From NCBI RefSeq assembly GCF_000967865.1, contig NZ_JXRU01000037.1, forward strand, positions 62,001-126,000: a stretch of 64,000 nt of DNA, written 5' to 3'. The position numbers were made by a program, and so were the translations under genes. The stretch is from Microbacterium sp. SA39 (GTDB lineage Bacteria > Actinomycetota > Actinomycetes > Actinomycetales > Microbacteriaceae). Positions 27,288 to 37,305 of this stretch are shown piece by piece (position 1 is the stretch's first letter; each line of letters starts with the position of its first letter). Under the pieces are notes generated by a model. That model searched no databases, had not been told where the DNA came from, and saw nothing but the letters and a program-made list of their open reading frames with translations.

Positions 27288-28337
27288 ATGAGATCTGGAA
27301 TAAACCAGGCGCTCCAAACCCTGTTGCGCGTCGTGCCGCCCGAGTTTCGTCCGGAGCCGGACGGCGACACGGTCCGCATCTCTCGCGGCTCGACCTACTG
27401 GGTGTTCCACCCGGTCTGGGCAGGGGAAGGGCTCCCCGCCGACGTACGTCGCGTCCGCAACATGATCACACATTCCTCCTTGCAGCCTCGCGGGATTCCA
27501 GTGATCACCGCTCGCCGGATGAGTCCGGGCGCTCGCGAGATTCTCAGCGAAGAACAACTCTCCTGGGCAGATGCGGGTGGCCGTGCTCAGATCGTCGTGC
27601 CAGAGGAGGTCTACATCACAAGGCTTGACCCTATACCCGTGGATGCCGGTCGTCGGTTCAAGTGGTCGGCCGCAGCGGACGCGGTTGCTGAAACCCTCCT
27701 GGCCTGGCAAGTACGCCAAGGACCGGATGCGCATGAACCGCTGGAACGGCCGGCCGAGATCGCCGAGACTGCGGGAGTCTCAATCCCTCACGCCGCACGT
27801 GTTCTTCGGCAGTTCGATGAGCAGAGCTATACCGCGAAGATCGGTGCGGAGCGCGGTAGCTCGGCGGGCCGCGCGCTACGCGATCCGGGGCGGATGCTGA
27901 GTGATTGGGCCGGCCACCACGCTGCCAGCTCCCTCACCGCAGCCGCAGAGTTCCACGTGCCGTGGCGAGAGCATCAACTCTCGATCTCGATGCTCGCGGA
28001 ATCACTATCGAACTTGGACTGGGCCGTAACCGGTGTCGCCGCTGCTGACCGCATAGCTCCATACCTCACGAGCATCCCAACGGTTGATATTTACGTTTCG
28101 GCTGACGCGCTACAGGAGGCACTCCAGCTGCTGTCGAGCCAACGCGATGTGATGCAAGTGGATCAAGGAGGCCGAGTACGTGTTTTTGCCGAGAGCGAGT
28201 ACGTCTTCCGGCTGGCCGACCATCAGGATGGCCTTCGGGTGGCCTCGCCGATCCGCGTCTACAGCGATCTATTGCGGCTCGGCGGACGCGCAGCGGAAGC
28301 AGCCGAGTATTTGAGGGAGGCGACCATTGGATTCTGA
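27288..28337 (+). CDS. AbiEi-like antitoxin/transcriptional regulator of a type IV toxin-antitoxin pair
   Basis: A 349-residue protein without strong motifs that I can place with certainty. The stretch AREILSEEQLSWADAGGRAQI resembles the core of AbiEi-type antitoxins (pattern y-x-D-x-x-G-x-a-x-I), and a helix-turn-helix is likely at about residues 155-180 (PAEIAETAGVSIPHAARVLR). It overlaps by 11 nt with a nucleotidyltransferase gene, the usual order antitoxin-toxin. It has lower GC and more varied codons than its neighbours, suggesting transfer. The start has no ribosome site but sits at the predicted transcription start. Known AbiEi proteins repress their own operon. Confidence 0.6.
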   Translation: MRSGINQALQTLLRVVPPEFRPEPDGDTVRISRGSTYWVFHPVWAGEGLPADVRRVRNMITHSSLQPRGIPVITARRMSPGAREILSEEQLSWADAGGRAQIVVPEEVYITRLDPIPVDAGRRFKWSAAADAVAETLLAWQVRQGPDAHEPLERPAEIAETAGVSIPHAARVLRQFDEQSYTAKIGAERGSSAGRALRDPGRMLSDWAGHHAASSLTAAAEFHVPWREHQLSISMLAESLSNLDWAVTGVAAADRIAPYLTSIPTVDIYVSADALQEALQLLSSQRDVMQVDQGGRVRVFAESEYVFRLADHQDGLRVASPIRVYSDLLRLGGRAAEAAEYLREATIGF

Positions 28338-29169
28338 TTCGAGAACACGGGAAGCACGGGCGCGCGCAGAGGAAGCTCTAGTGCGGTTCGGGCTGCTGGC
28401 TGGAGAGCACGCCAGAGATTTCGTTGTCATAGGTGGACTCAATCCCGACTACTTGGCCCCGGATGCGCCTGTGCCGCATCAAGGTACGACTGACATCGAT
28501 CTTCTGTTCGCGCTCGGTTTCGACGAGCTCGCCTCCGCTCCAGACTTCGCCTGGATCGACGCTGCTTTGAGCGCCGGTGGGTTCGTTTCAGCCAACAAGT
28601 GGCGCTGGGATGCGGTGCTCAAAAACGCGAGGGTCCGCCTCGAGTTCCTGTGTGACGTACGGGATCACACCGCGGATACAGTGCCTCTGCCTGGCTCACA
28701 GTCTGCGGTGGCGAGCAAACTAGCAGGACCTGCTGCCGCGCTGCTCGACCCAATCGTTCGAGAGATTCCGGTCCCTGCTGCGGTCCGTGAGGACTTCACC
28801 GCCGCCCCCCAAAGGCTCGCTCTTCGGTTCGCAAACCTTGGCGGGTATCTCCTAGCGAAGGCGGCTGCTGCACGATCGCGCGTGCTGGCGAAGGACAAGT
28901 ACGACCTCATGTTCGTCGTCCTTTTCAACGAGGGCGGCCCCGCCGCAGCCGCGCGCGCGGTTTCGAAACAACTTGAGACAGCCGTGGAAGCAGCCGATTC
29001 GGCCGACATTCGAGCCACCATGACGAGCTATCTCGATTCGAGCGGTTCCTGGGCACGAACGTTCGCTCAGACGATGATCGACACGGGGGATCCTTCGTCT
29101 GAAGAGCAGCTTCGCACCGATGCGTCCGTCGCTGCGGGTATCTTCCTCAAAGAGATCGTCTCTGAGTAG
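28327..29169 (+). CDS. AbiEii-like nucleotidyltransferase toxin
   Basis: A 280-residue protein of the MNT/AbiEii nucleotidyltransferase fold. Motif I is seen as VVIGGLNPDYL and the catalytic acidic pair as GTTDIDLLF (D-x-D). The later KDKYDLMFVVL matches the K-D-x-y-D-l motif of AbiEii toxins. Known members modify tRNA or other RNAs by nucleotide transfer and stop growth, for example during phage infection. TTG start at 28327 with AGGGAGG at 28314-28320. Co-translated with the upstream regulator gene. Confidence 0.7.
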   Translation: MDSDSRTREARARAEEALVRFGLLAGEHARDFVVIGGLNPDYLAPDAPVPHQGTTDIDLLFALGFDELASAPDFAWIDAALSAGGFVSANKWRWDAVLKNARVRLEFLCDVRDHTADTVPLPGSQSAVASKLAGPAAALLDPIVREIPVPAAVREDFTAAPQRLALRFANLGGYLLAKAAAARSRVLAKDKYDLMFVVLFNEGGPAAAARAVSKQLETAVEAADSADIRATMTSYLDSSGSWARTFAQTMIDTGDPSSEEQLRTDASVAAGIFLKEIVSE

Positions 29170-29317
29170 CGGACTCCGATCCGTCGTGCCGCTTGTTGCG
29201 GGCAGCTACCGGTCCGTCGGTTGCAGATAAGAAGCCAGGCATTAAAACGAGTCTCCGCCCACCGTACCGACTCCGGGCGCGCTGGGTAGGCTCGGAGGAC
29301 CCGAACAGGAGCCCCCC

Positions 29318-30364
29318 ATGACCCGCGTCCACGCCTATGCCGCACCGAGCGAAGCGGCACCGCTCGAGAAGACCGTCATCGAGCGTCGTGAGCTCGGCCC
29401 GCTCGATGTGCTGATCGACATCGCCTTCGCTGGCATCTGCCACTCCGACATCCACACGGTGCAGGGCGACTGGGGCCCGCAGCAGTACCCGCTGGCCCCC
29501 GGGCACGAGATCACGGGCACGGTCGCCGCGGTCGGCGCCGAGGTCACGAAGCACCAGGTGGGCGACCGTGTCGGCGTCGGCTGCCTCGTCAACTCCTGCG
29601 GCGAGTGCCGCAACTGCCTGCGCGGTGACGAGCAGTTCTGCTCCGAGGGCGCGGTCTTCACCTACGGCGCTCCCGATCGCGACGGCACCATCACCCAGGG
29701 CGGGTACTCCGAGCAGGTCGTCGTGACCGAGAAGTTCGCGCTCCGCATCCCCGACGGCCTCGCGCTCGACGTGGCGGCTCCGCTGCTGTGCGCGGGCATC
29801 ACGACGTACTCGCCGCTGAAGCACTGGAACGTCGGCCCTGGCACCCGCGTCGCGGTCGTGGGACTGGGCGGTCTCGGTCACATGGGCGTGCAGATCGCGC
29901 ACGCGCTCGGCGCGGAGGTGACCGTGCTGTCGCAGACGCTGAACAAGAAGGACGACGGTCTGCGGCTCGGCGCCGACGACTACCGCGCCACGAGCGATCG
30001 AGACACCTTCCGCGACCTGCGCTCGTCCTTCGACGTGATCCTCAACACCGTCAGCGCGGTGATCGACATGCGCTCGTACCTGAGCCTGCTCGACGTCGGC
30101 GGCACCATGGTGTGCGTGGGAGCGCCCGCTGAGCCTCTGCCGGTCCAGGTCATGTCGCTGATCGGCGGGCGCCGCTCGCTCGCCGGCTCCAACATCGGCG
30201 GCATCGCCGAGACGCAGGAGATGCTGGACTTCTGCGCCGAGCACGGCATCGCCGCGGAGATCGAGGTGATCCGGGCATCCGAGATCAACGCCGCCTACGA
30301 GCGGGTGCTGGCATCGGATGTGCGCTACCGGTTCGTGATCGAGGCGGCCACGTTCGCGGCCTGA
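29318..30364 (+). CDS. Zinc-dependent alcohol dehydrogenase (NADP-type, YahK/cinnamyl-alcohol-like)
   Basis: A 348-residue medium-chain dehydrogenase/reductase. Catalytic zinc ligands are Cys41 (GICHSDIH) and the His of GHEITG; the structural zinc loop is intact with four Cys in [15 protein letters not shown]. The Rossmann motif is [13 protein letters not shown]. Such enzymes reduce aldehydes to alcohols in the cytoplasm, normally with NADPH. AGGAG precedes the ATG at 29318, and TAGGCT (29287-29292) is a likely -10. No operon partner. Confidence 0.9.
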   Translation: MTRVHAYAAPSEAAPLEKTVIERRELGPLDVLIDIAFAGICHSDIHTVQGDWGPQQYPLAPGHEITGTVAAVGAEVTKHQVGDRVGVGCLVNSCGECRNCLRGDEQFCSEGAVFTYGAPDRDGTITQGGYSEQVVVTEKFALRIPDGLALDVAAPLLCAGITTYSPLKHWNVGPGTRVAVVGLGGLGHMGVQIAHALGAEVTVLSQTLNKKDDGLRLGADDYRATSDRDTFRDLRSSFDVILNTVSAVIDMRSYLSLLDVGGTMVCVGAPAEPLPVQVMSLIGGRRSLAGSNIGGIAETQEMLDFCAEHGIAAEIEVIRASEINAAYERVLASDVRYRFVIEAATFAA

Positions 30365-30390
30365 ACGACGCGGATGTCCGGGGCGGTGGA

Positions 30391-30396
30391 TAGCCT
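30391..30396 (+). promoter_or_regulatory. -10 box TAGCCT of a probable leaderless tag gene
   Basis: TAGCCT ends 6 nt before the ATG at 30403, and no ribosome binding site is present in between. Confidence 0.5.
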
Positions 30397-30402
30397 CGTC
30401 GC

Positions 30403-30972
30403 ATGACCTCGCTGATCACGGGCCCCGATGCCCGCGCCCGCTGCTTCTGGGTCGGCGACGACGTCGAGTACCGCCGGTATCACGACGAGGAATGGGGCAC
30501 GGCCCTGCGCGGCGACCGCGCGCTGTTCGAGAAGATGTCGCTGGAGGGGTTCCAGGCCGGGCTGTCGTGGATCACGATCCTGCGCAAGCGGCCGCGGTTC
30601 CGCGAGGTGTTCGCCGGCTTCGATCCCGAGGTCGTCGCCGAGTTCGGCGAGAGCGACGTGGAGCGTCTGATGACGGATGCCGGCATCATCCGCAATCGCG
30701 CCAAGATCGAGGCCACGATCGGCAATGCGCGGATCGTGCGGGGAATGGGCGAGGGGGAGCTCGATGAGCTCATGTGGTCGTTCGCGCCGCCAGCTTCCGG
30801 CATCCGCCCGGCGACCATGGCCGACGTGCCCGCGGTGACCCCCGAGTCGGCAGCTCTGAGCAAGGAACTGCGTCGTCGCGGGTTCCGCTTCGTGGGACCG
30901 ACCACGATGTATGCGCTGATGCAGTCGGCGGGGATGGTCGATGACCACCTCGAAGGATGCTGGCGCGCCTGA
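30403..30972 (+). CDS. tag: DNA-3-methyladenine glycosylase I
   Basis: A 189-residue base-excision-repair enzyme that removes 3-methyladenine from alkylated DNA. It has the Tag signatures RCFWVGDD near the N-terminus, YHDEEWG, the helix-hairpin-helix region LEGFQAGLSWITILRKR, and the MTDAGIIRNRAKIEA block. The C-terminal zinc ligand region is abbreviated, ending DHLEGCWRA. The gene is alone, with a leaderless-type promoter, and is followed by the promoter of the first giant gene. Confidence 0.92.
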   Translation: MTSLITGPDARARCFWVGDDVEYRRYHDEEWGTALRGDRALFEKMSLEGFQAGLSWITILRKRPRFREVFAGFDPEVVAEFGESDVERLMTDAGIIRNRAKIEATIGNARIVRGMGEGELDELMWSFAPPASGIRPATMADVPAVTPESAALSKELRRRGFRFVGPTTMYALMQSAGMVDDHLEGCWRA

Positions 30973-30981
30973 ACGCGGAAC

Positions 30982-31025
30982 GGGCAGACCTGCCCGTCAA
31001 CCGATATACCGGTCGCGGTTAGGAT
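30982..31025 (+). promoter_or_regulatory. Locus promoter P1: palindrome plus -10 box of giant gene 1
   Basis: GGGCA-GACC-TGCCC at 30982-30995, then exactly 24 nt, then TAGGAT at 31020-31025. The -35 region (TCAACC at 30997-31002) is a poor match to consensus, suggesting activator dependence. The same arrangement occurs at 37189, 59411 and 61935. Confidence 0.7.
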
Positions 31026-31100
31026 GAACGGGTGCGCCGCCGGCCCATCGGGCTGCGGCGGAGAGCCGAAGAGTGTGTGTGACCCTGGGGGGAACCGGGT

Positions 31101-34100
31101 ATGAAGGCGTTGACGTGGATGCGCGCGCGACCCAAGACGCTGGCGGCAGCCGCCGGAGTCACCGCCGGTGTCATCGCGATCACCACGATGGCGTTCGCCT
31201 ACGAAGGCTTCCCGACGACCAAGGTCGACCTGAACGACGGCGGCGTCTGGATCACCAAGACGTCGAGCCTCATGGTCGGTCACTTCAACCACGAGTCGAC
31301 GGTGCTCGACGGCGGTCTGCGCACCACCGGTGAGAACTACGACATCCTGCAGGACGCCTCCAACGTCCTCGTCGTGGACGAGGACGCCTCGACCGTCACG
31401 TCGGTCGACCCGGCGCGGGTGCTGCTCAGCGACTCGACCGTCATCCCGGGAGCGGCGAAGGTCGCACTCGGGAGCGACACCGCCGCGATCCTCGACGAGA
31501 AGTCCGGCGACCTCTGGGTGGTGCCCGTCCGAGGTCTGGCCTCGTTCGAGATCGAAGCCGCGGAGCCGCTCGTCGAGCTGGGCGAGAACGCCGACGTCGC
31601 CGTGGCATCCGACGGCACCGTCTTCGCGCTCGCCGCGGAACGCGGCGAGGTCGTGACCGTGCCCGTCGACAGCGAAGGGCAGCCGGGGGAGCCCTCCGCG
31701 GCATCCGTCGGCGAGATCGACCTCGCCGAGCGTCCTACGATCACTGCCGTCGGCCGCACCCCCGTGGTGTTCGATGCGGCGGCCGGCGTCGTGACGACTC
31801 CGGGCGGATTCCGCACCGAGATCAAGGGCGCGCAGGATGCCGTGCTGCAGCATGCCTCAGCCGATACGGATGCCGTCGCCCTCGCCACTCCGACCGCACT
31901 GCTGCGCGTGCCCCTCGACGGCGGCGAGCCGACCGAGACGACGGCGGCCACGGCGGGGAACGCGGCGGCACCGGTCTGGCTGCGTGGCTGCACCTATGCC
32001 GCCTGGGCGGGTTCCGCGACGTTCATCCGCGAGTGCGCGGGAGACTCGAACGATGTGAAGGCACCGATCGAGGGCGCCGAGACCTCGACGAGTCTCACGT
32101 TCCGAGTGAACCGCGACGTGATCATCCTCAACGACGCCGTCGGCGGTGCGGCATGGATGGCCGACGAGAGCCTGCAGCGGGTCGACAACTGGAACGACCT
32201 CACCCCGCCCGAGGGCGAGACCGAGAACCAGGACGAGTCCACCGAGGAGACCGTCGAGACCACGCTGCCGGAGCGCAGCGAGGTGAACACTCCGCCCGTC
32301 GCGGAGGACGACTCCTACGGGGTGCGCGCGGGCGGCACGACGCTGCTCCCCGTGCTCGACAACGACAACGACCCCGACGGCGACGTCCTCGTCGCGGCGC
32401 TCGCCGAGCAGCAGCCCTCGATCGGCACGGTGCAGCCGATCAACAACGGTGGCGCGCTGCAGATCGCGGTGGACGAGAAGGCCTCGGGTTCCACGACGTT
32501 CAGCTATGAGGTCGACGACGGCCGCGGCGGCAAGGACACCGCCGTCGTCACCCTGTCGGTGCGCGGAGAGAACGAGCACGCGGCACCCAAACCCAAGCGG
32601 AAGACCTCGCTCGCCGTCGAGACCGGTGGAACGATCTCGTACAACATCCTCCCCGACTGGATCGACCCGGACGGCGACGACATCTACCTGCAGGACGTCA
32701 TCGCCGCGCCGGGCGACGAGGTCGACTTCAGCAAGGACGGGCAGATCACCTACAAGGCGACCGCCAGCCTGCAGGGGCGCAAAGACGTGCAGGTCTCCGT
32801 CGCCGACGCTTTCGGCGAGGTCGCGACCGCGACGATCGCGCTCGACGTCCGTCCGCAGGGATCGACCGATCCGAAGACCAACGCCGACCACGTGATCACC
32901 CGCGCCGGCGAGCAGGTGACGGTCGCGCCGCTGACGAACGACACCAGCGCCGGACGAGAGCCGCTGCGCCTCAGCCGAGTGCTCGACACGGCCGGAGCCA
33001 CCATCCTGCCGGACACCCCGAACAAGACCTTCTCGTTCACGGCCGAGGCGACCGGGGTGTACTACGTGCAGTATCAGGTCACGACCGGGCCCAAGAACGG
33101 GGAGGGACTCGTGCGCATCGACGTCATGCCCGAGTCCGAGTCCGACCTCCCACCCGTCGCCGTGCGCGACGTCGCTCTCCTGCCCACGGGTGGAGACGTG
33201 CTGCTCGGAGTGCTCAACAACGACACCGATCCCGCCGGCGGCATCCTCGTGGTCCAATCGGTGACGATGGAGCCGGGGAGCGGCATCTCTGTCTCGGTGC
33301 TCAACCACGAGACCCTCCGCATCACGGATCAGGGTGCGCTCGAGGATCAGATGCGCATCTCGTACCGCATCTCGAACGGATCCAAGTCCGCCGACGGCGA
33401 GGTCGTGGTGATCCCGATCCCAGCCTCGGACGAGATCCTCCAGCCGATCGCCAACCCCGACACCGCCACCGTGCGCGTGGGCGATGTCGTGTCGATCCCC
33501 GTGCTCGACAACGACACGCACCCGAGCGACGACGTCCTGCACGTCGCGCCGGAGTTGATCGAGCCGTTCGTCGAACCCGAGGACGGAGAGGCGTTCGTCT
33601 CTCAGGACACTGTGCGCTTCAAGGCCGGCACGGAACCGGGGACGGCCTACCTGACGTACGAGGCGACGGATTCCCGTCAGCAGAAGGCTGCCGCGTACGT
33701 CACGGTGCAGATCCTGCCGATCGACGAGGAGACGAACGCCGCGCCGCGCCCCCTCGATCTGGTGGCACGCGCGCTCGCGGGCACCGAAGTGAACATCGCG
33801 GTGCCGCTCGATGGCATCGATGCCGACGGCGACTCCGTCGAACTGGTCGGGATCGAGTCGAGTCCGACCAAGGGGCGGGTATCGAACGGCCCGAACTTCA
33901 TCACGTACGAGGCCTCGGACGGGGCGTCGGGAGTCGACGTCTTCAAGTACCGTGTGCGCGATCGTCTCGGCAAGGAGGGCATCGCCACCATCCGGGTCGG
34001 CATCGCGCCGACCGAGCAGATCAACCAGGCCCCCTATGCGGTGAAGGATGCGGTCGTGGTCCGTCCGGGACGCGACATCGCGGTGCCGGTGCTGGAGAAC

Positions 34101-37100
34101 GACTCCGACCCCGAGGGCGACAAGCTCGCGCTCGTCGAGGACGGCCTCGAGCTGCCCGACAACCTGGACGCCCGCGTCTCCGGCGACCGCGTGATCGTCG
34201 AGGCGCCCGAACAGTCGGCGGAGACCTCGCTGCAGTACACGGTGAGCGATGCCCGCGGTGCGACCGCGACGGCGACCCTGCAGGTGACGGTCGACGAGAA
34301 CGTGCCGCTGCAGGCTCCGGTGGCTCGGGACGACCGGCTGCAGCCCGCCGATCTCACCGACGGCGGACTGACCGCCGATCTGGAGATCCTGTCGAACGAC
34401 GAGGATCCCGACGGCACGAAGGACCGGCTCGACGTGACGGTGGGAGACGGGGGCACCCTGCTCGAGGACGGCAAGGTGCGGGTGACCGTCACGGACGAAC
34501 TGCAGCTGATCCGCTACACCCTCACGGATCAGGACGATCAGCAGGCGTCGGCGTTCATCTTCGTCCCGTCGAGAGCCGACCTCCGCCCGACGCTGACCTC
34601 GACGAAACCGCTCGAGGTCGTCAGCGGCGAGACGAGGAAGCTGCCGCTGTCGGAGTACGTGACGGTCGCCGGCGGCGGCGACGTGGTGATCACAGAGGCG
34701 GCGAAGGTGAGCGCGAACCATGCGAACGGCGCCGACCTGATCGAGGACGCGTCGACGCTCGTCTACACCTCGGCAGACGGCTTCTTCGGTCCCGACGCCC
34801 TCACGTTCGAGGTCACCGACGGCACCGGACCGGACGACCCGGAGGGGAGGAAGGCGACGCTGAGCATCCCGATCAACGTCCTTCCGCCGGATAATCAGCA
34901 GCCGACGCTCATCCAGGGCCAGGTCGACGTCGCTCCGGGCGAGCCCGCGGTCGCGCTCGACCTCGCCGCCCTCACCGACGACCCCGATCCGGAAGACAAG
35001 GGCAAGCACGACTTCACGCTCACGGACGGCGAGGGCGCCGGCATCTCCGCACGCATCGACGGCGACAGGCTTCTGGTCGAGGCCTCCCCGAACGCCAAGA
35101 AGGGCACGGCGGCGACGCTGACGGTGCGGGTCACGGACGGCACCACGGAACCCGTCGAGGGAACCGTGACGGTCCGCGTGACGGCCTCGACGCGTTCCAT
35201 GCCCACGGCCAACACCGACACCATCGCCGAGGCGGATGCCGGCGAGAGCATCGACATCCCCGCGTTGGCGAACGATTACAACCCGTTCCCCGAGAGCCCG
35301 TTGAAGATCGTCTCGGCCGTCGTCGAATCCGGACGAGGCGCGACCAGCTTCACGGACGACCAGGTGACGGTCACGCCCGCGGAGAACTTCGTCGGCACGC
35401 TCGTCGTGCGCTACCGCATCCAGGATGCGACGGAGGATGCCGACCGCGAGGTGAACGGGCAGATCGTGGTCACGGTTCAGGACGTTCCGGCAGCTCCCGG
35501 TGTGCCGACCGTCGCCAGCGTGCAGGACCGCACCGTCGTGGTGTCCTACTCCGCGCCGTCGAACAACGGGGCCGAGATCTCTAAGTACACGGTGAGGTCG
35601 GTGGGCGGTGCGCCCTACTCGAAGGACTGCCAGTCGACGACCTGCACGCTCGACGGTCTCACCAACAACGTCGAGTACACCTTCCAGGTCACGGCGACCA
35701 ACCGCGTCGGCGAGTCGGAACCGTCCGGTCTGTCGGCGCCGGCGCGGCCGGATGCGCGTCCGGACACGCCTAATCCGCCGACGCTCGCGTTCGGCGACAA
35801 GTCGCTCGAGATCGCCTGGACGACGCCGTCGACCCCCGGATCACCCGTCGAGCGGTACACCCTCGAGATCTCGCCGGCCCCGCCGTCCGGGATCACGCAG
35901 AAGGAGGTCACCGGTAACTCGATCGTGTGGGAGGGCCTCGAGAACGGCTCCGACTACCAGGTGCGGGTCCAGGCGCACAACCGCGCGCCCGACCCGTCGA
36001 GCTGGAGCGGATGGTCGGCATCCGAGATCCCCGCCGGTCCGCCGCTGGCCGCCGGAGCCCCCACCACGCAGGAGCTGTCGCCCGTCGATCAGCAGGCGCA
36101 GATGCAGGTCAACTGGTCCGCTCCCGACAAGAACGGCGACGCGATCGACAGCTACCAGCTCGAGGTGCTGCAGAACGGCCGCGCCGTGCGCACGCTCACT
36201 CCGGGCCCGCAGGCGACGAGCCAGGCGGTCGTGGTCGCGACGTCCGAGACGCCGTACACCTATCGCATCCGCGCGCACAACAAAGCGGGCTGGGGTGCCT
36301 GGAGCGAGCAGTCCGCCCCGCGTCGCGGAGTCGTCGCTCCCGGTGCTCCGACGAGTCTGCGGATCGTCACCGAGGGCGATCGCGCGCTCGCGATCGACTT
36401 CAACGCGGGGTCGAGCGGCGGCGCATCGTCGAGTGAGATCGCGTATCAGTACCGTCTGAACAACGGAGACTGGGCCGGCGTTCCCGGCAACAGGACCATC
36501 AGCGGGCTCACCAACGGCGCGGACTACACCGTCCAGGTGCGCGCGGTGGCGACGGTGAGCGGCTCGACCTACTCCAGCCGGGAATCGAATGCCGTCACGG
36601 GCAACCCGCATGGCACGCCGCATGCGCCCGCTGTGAGTGCTGCGCAGCTGCCCACGCAGGTGCAGCTGAGCTGGAACGCGAACGGCTCCCCGAACGGGCG
36701 GCCCATCCAGGTCGTGCAGGTCAGCATCGACGGCGGCGGCTGGCAGAACGTCGGCATCGCCGGCTCGATGAACGTGGGCGACGGCTACAGCCAGGTGCAC
36801 AGCATCAAGTCACGGGCGCAGGACAGCACCGGTGTGTGGTCGGCGGAGAGCGTGACGGCCTCCGCGAGCTCCGGCGCGCAGCCGCAGCCGCGTTGGTGGG
36901 CGTCGCAGGGACCGGACTCCGGCAACTGCAATCCGGACACCTGCTACTACCTGAACATCAACTACGCGAACATCACCCCGGGCATATACAACATCCGCTG
37001 CCTCGAGAACGGCGTGCCGTTCCGATCGTCGTCCGGGCAGGTGTCGCAGTACAACCGGTACAACCTCGGAGCATCGGGAACGACCACGCTGAGCTGCTGG

Positions 37101-37175
37101 CACGGAGGCATGAACCGCACGCTGCAGGCCGACATCCAGAACGTCGGCGCATCAGAGGGGACCACATGGCCGTGA
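31101..37175 (+). CDS. Giant membrane-anchored Ig-like/fibronectin III surface protein, copy 1
   Basis: 2,024 residues. A cytoplasmic start (MKALTWMRARPK) is followed by one membrane helix (about residues 12-33), acting as signal anchor. Residues 40-375 look like a beta-propeller-type domain. After an acidic linker, from about residue 396 there are about ten Ig-like/cadherin-like repeats, each with a D-D-x-x-x-V-x-x-G start and a VL-x-N-D-x-D-P-x-G-D motif. From about 1462 there are five fibronectin type III domains, and from about 1934 a four-cysteine module. It is the first gene of a tandem pair and precedes the MoxR-to-EssC operon. Probable role: long surface filament or adhesin, or a cell-envelope sensor linked to the secretion locus. 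GGGGGGAA at 31086-31093 serves as ribosome site. Confidence 0.85.
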   Translation: MKALTWMRARPKTLAAAAGVTAGVIAITTMAFAYEGFPTTKVDLNDGGVWITKTSSLMVGHFNHESTVLDGGLRTTGENYDILQDASNVLVVDEDASTVTSVDPARVLLSDSTVIPGAAKVALGSDTAAILDEKSGDLWVVPVRGLASFEIEAAEPLVELGENADVAVASDGTVFALAAERGEVVTVPVDSEGQPGEPSAASVGEIDLAERPTITAVGRTPVVFDAAAGVVTTPGGFRTEIKGAQDAVLQHASADTDAVALATPTALLRVPLDGGEPTETTAATAGNAAAPVWLRGCTYAAWAGSATFIRECAGDSNDVKAPIEGAETSTSLTFRVNRDVIILNDAVGGAAWMADESLQRVDNWNDLTPPEGETENQDESTEETVETTLPERSEVNTPPVAEDDSYGVRAGGTTLLPVLDNDNDPDGDVLVAALAEQQPSIGTVQPINNGGALQIAVDEKASGSTTFSYEVDDGRGGKDTAVVTLSVRGENEHAAPKPKRKTSLAVETGGTISYNILPDWIDPDGDDIYLQDVIAAPGDEVDFSKDGQITYKATASLQGRKDVQVSVADAFGEVATATIALDVRPQGSTDPKTNADHVITRAGEQVTVAPLTNDTSAGREPLRLSRVLDTAGATILPDTPNKTFSFTAEATGVYYVQYQVTTGPKNGEGLVRIDVMPESESDLPPVAVRDVALLPTGGDVLLGVLNNDTDPAGGILVVQSVTMEPGSGISVSVLNHETLRITDQGALEDQMRISYRISNGSKSADGEVVVIPIPASDEILQPIANPDTATVRVGDVVSIPVLDNDTHPSDDVLHVAPELIEPFVEPEDGEAFVSQDTVRFKAGTEPGTAYLTYEATDSRQQKAAAYVTVQILPIDEETNAAPRPLDLVARALAGTEVNIAVPLDGIDADGDSVELVGIESSPTKGRVSNGPNFITYEASDGASGVDVFKYRVRDRLGKEGIATIRVGIAPTEQINQAPYAVKDAVVVRPGRDIAVPVLENDSDPEGDKLALVEDGLELPDNLDARVSGDRVIVEAPEQSAETSLQYTVSDARGATATATLQVTVDENVPLQAPVARDDRLQPADLTDGGLTADLEILSNDEDPDGTKDRLDVTVGDGGTLLEDGKVRVTVTDELQLIRYTLTDQDDQQASAFIFVPSRADLRPTLTSTKPLEVVSGETRKLPLSEYVTVAGGGDVVITEAAKVSANHANGADLIEDASTLVYTSADGFFGPDALTFEVTDGTGPDDPEGRKATLSIPINVLPPDNQQPTLIQGQVDVAPGEPAVALDLAALTDDPDPEDKGKHDFTLTDGEGAGISARIDGDRLLVEASPNAKKGTAATLTVRVTDGTTEPVEGTVTVRVTASTRSMPTANTDTIAEADAGESIDIPALANDYNPFPESPLKIVSAVVESGRGATSFTDDQVTVTPAENFVGTLVVRYRIQDATEDADREVNGQIVVTVQDVPAAPGVPTVASVQDRTVVVSYSAPSNNGAEISKYTVRSVGGAPYSKDCQSTTCTLDGLTNNVEYTFQVTATNRVGESEPSGLSAPARPDARPDTPNPPTLAFGDKSLEIAWTTPSTPGSPVERYTLEISPAPPSGITQKEVTGNSIVWEGLENGSDYQVRVQAHNRAPDPSSWSGWSASEIPAGPPLAAGAPTTQELSPVDQQAQMQVNWSAPDKNGDAIDSYQLEVLQNGRAVRTLTPGPQATSQAVVVATSETPYTYRIRAHNKAGWGAWSEQSAPRRGVVAPGAPTSLRIVTEGDRALAIDFNAGSSGGASSSEIAYQYRLNNGDWAGVPGNRTISGLTNGADYTVQVRAVATVSGSTYSSRESNAVTGNPHGTPHAPAVSAAQLPTQVQLSWNANGSPNGRPIQVVQVSIDGGGWQNVGIAGSMNVGDGYSQVHSIKSRAQDSTGVWSAESVTASASSGAQPQPRWWASQGPDSGNCNPDTCYYLNINYANITPGIYNIRCLENGVPFRSSSGQVSQYNRYNLGASGTTTLSCWHGGMNRTLQADIQNVGASEGTTWP

Positions 37176-37188
37176 TGCCGGTCGCGAT

Positions 37189-37232
37189 GGGGAAGTCTGC
37201 CCATTGGGACCGGGCGAACGCGCCATTAGGAT
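37189..37232 (+). promoter_or_regulatory. Locus promoter P2: palindrome plus -10 box of giant gene 2
   Basis: GGGGA-AGTC-TGCCC at 37189-37202, 24 nt, TAGGAT at 37227-37232. TTGGGA (37204-37209) with a 17-nt spacer is the best -35 of the four promoters. Confidence 0.7.
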
Positions 37233-37305
37233 GAACTGATGTATCGCACCGCGTGAGGGCGGGTCGGATCGCGATTCGAGATGCAGAGCCTGGGGGGAGA
37301 CCGGG

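Noticed and set aside
31857-35009. A 1,050-codon open frame on the minus strand inside giant gene 1, and a 1,196-codon one inside giant gene 2 (37627-41217)
   Set aside because: They are antisense shadows caused by high GC at third positions; composition is His/Arg/Val/Gly-rich with no domain pattern, while the plus-strand frames show clear repeats.
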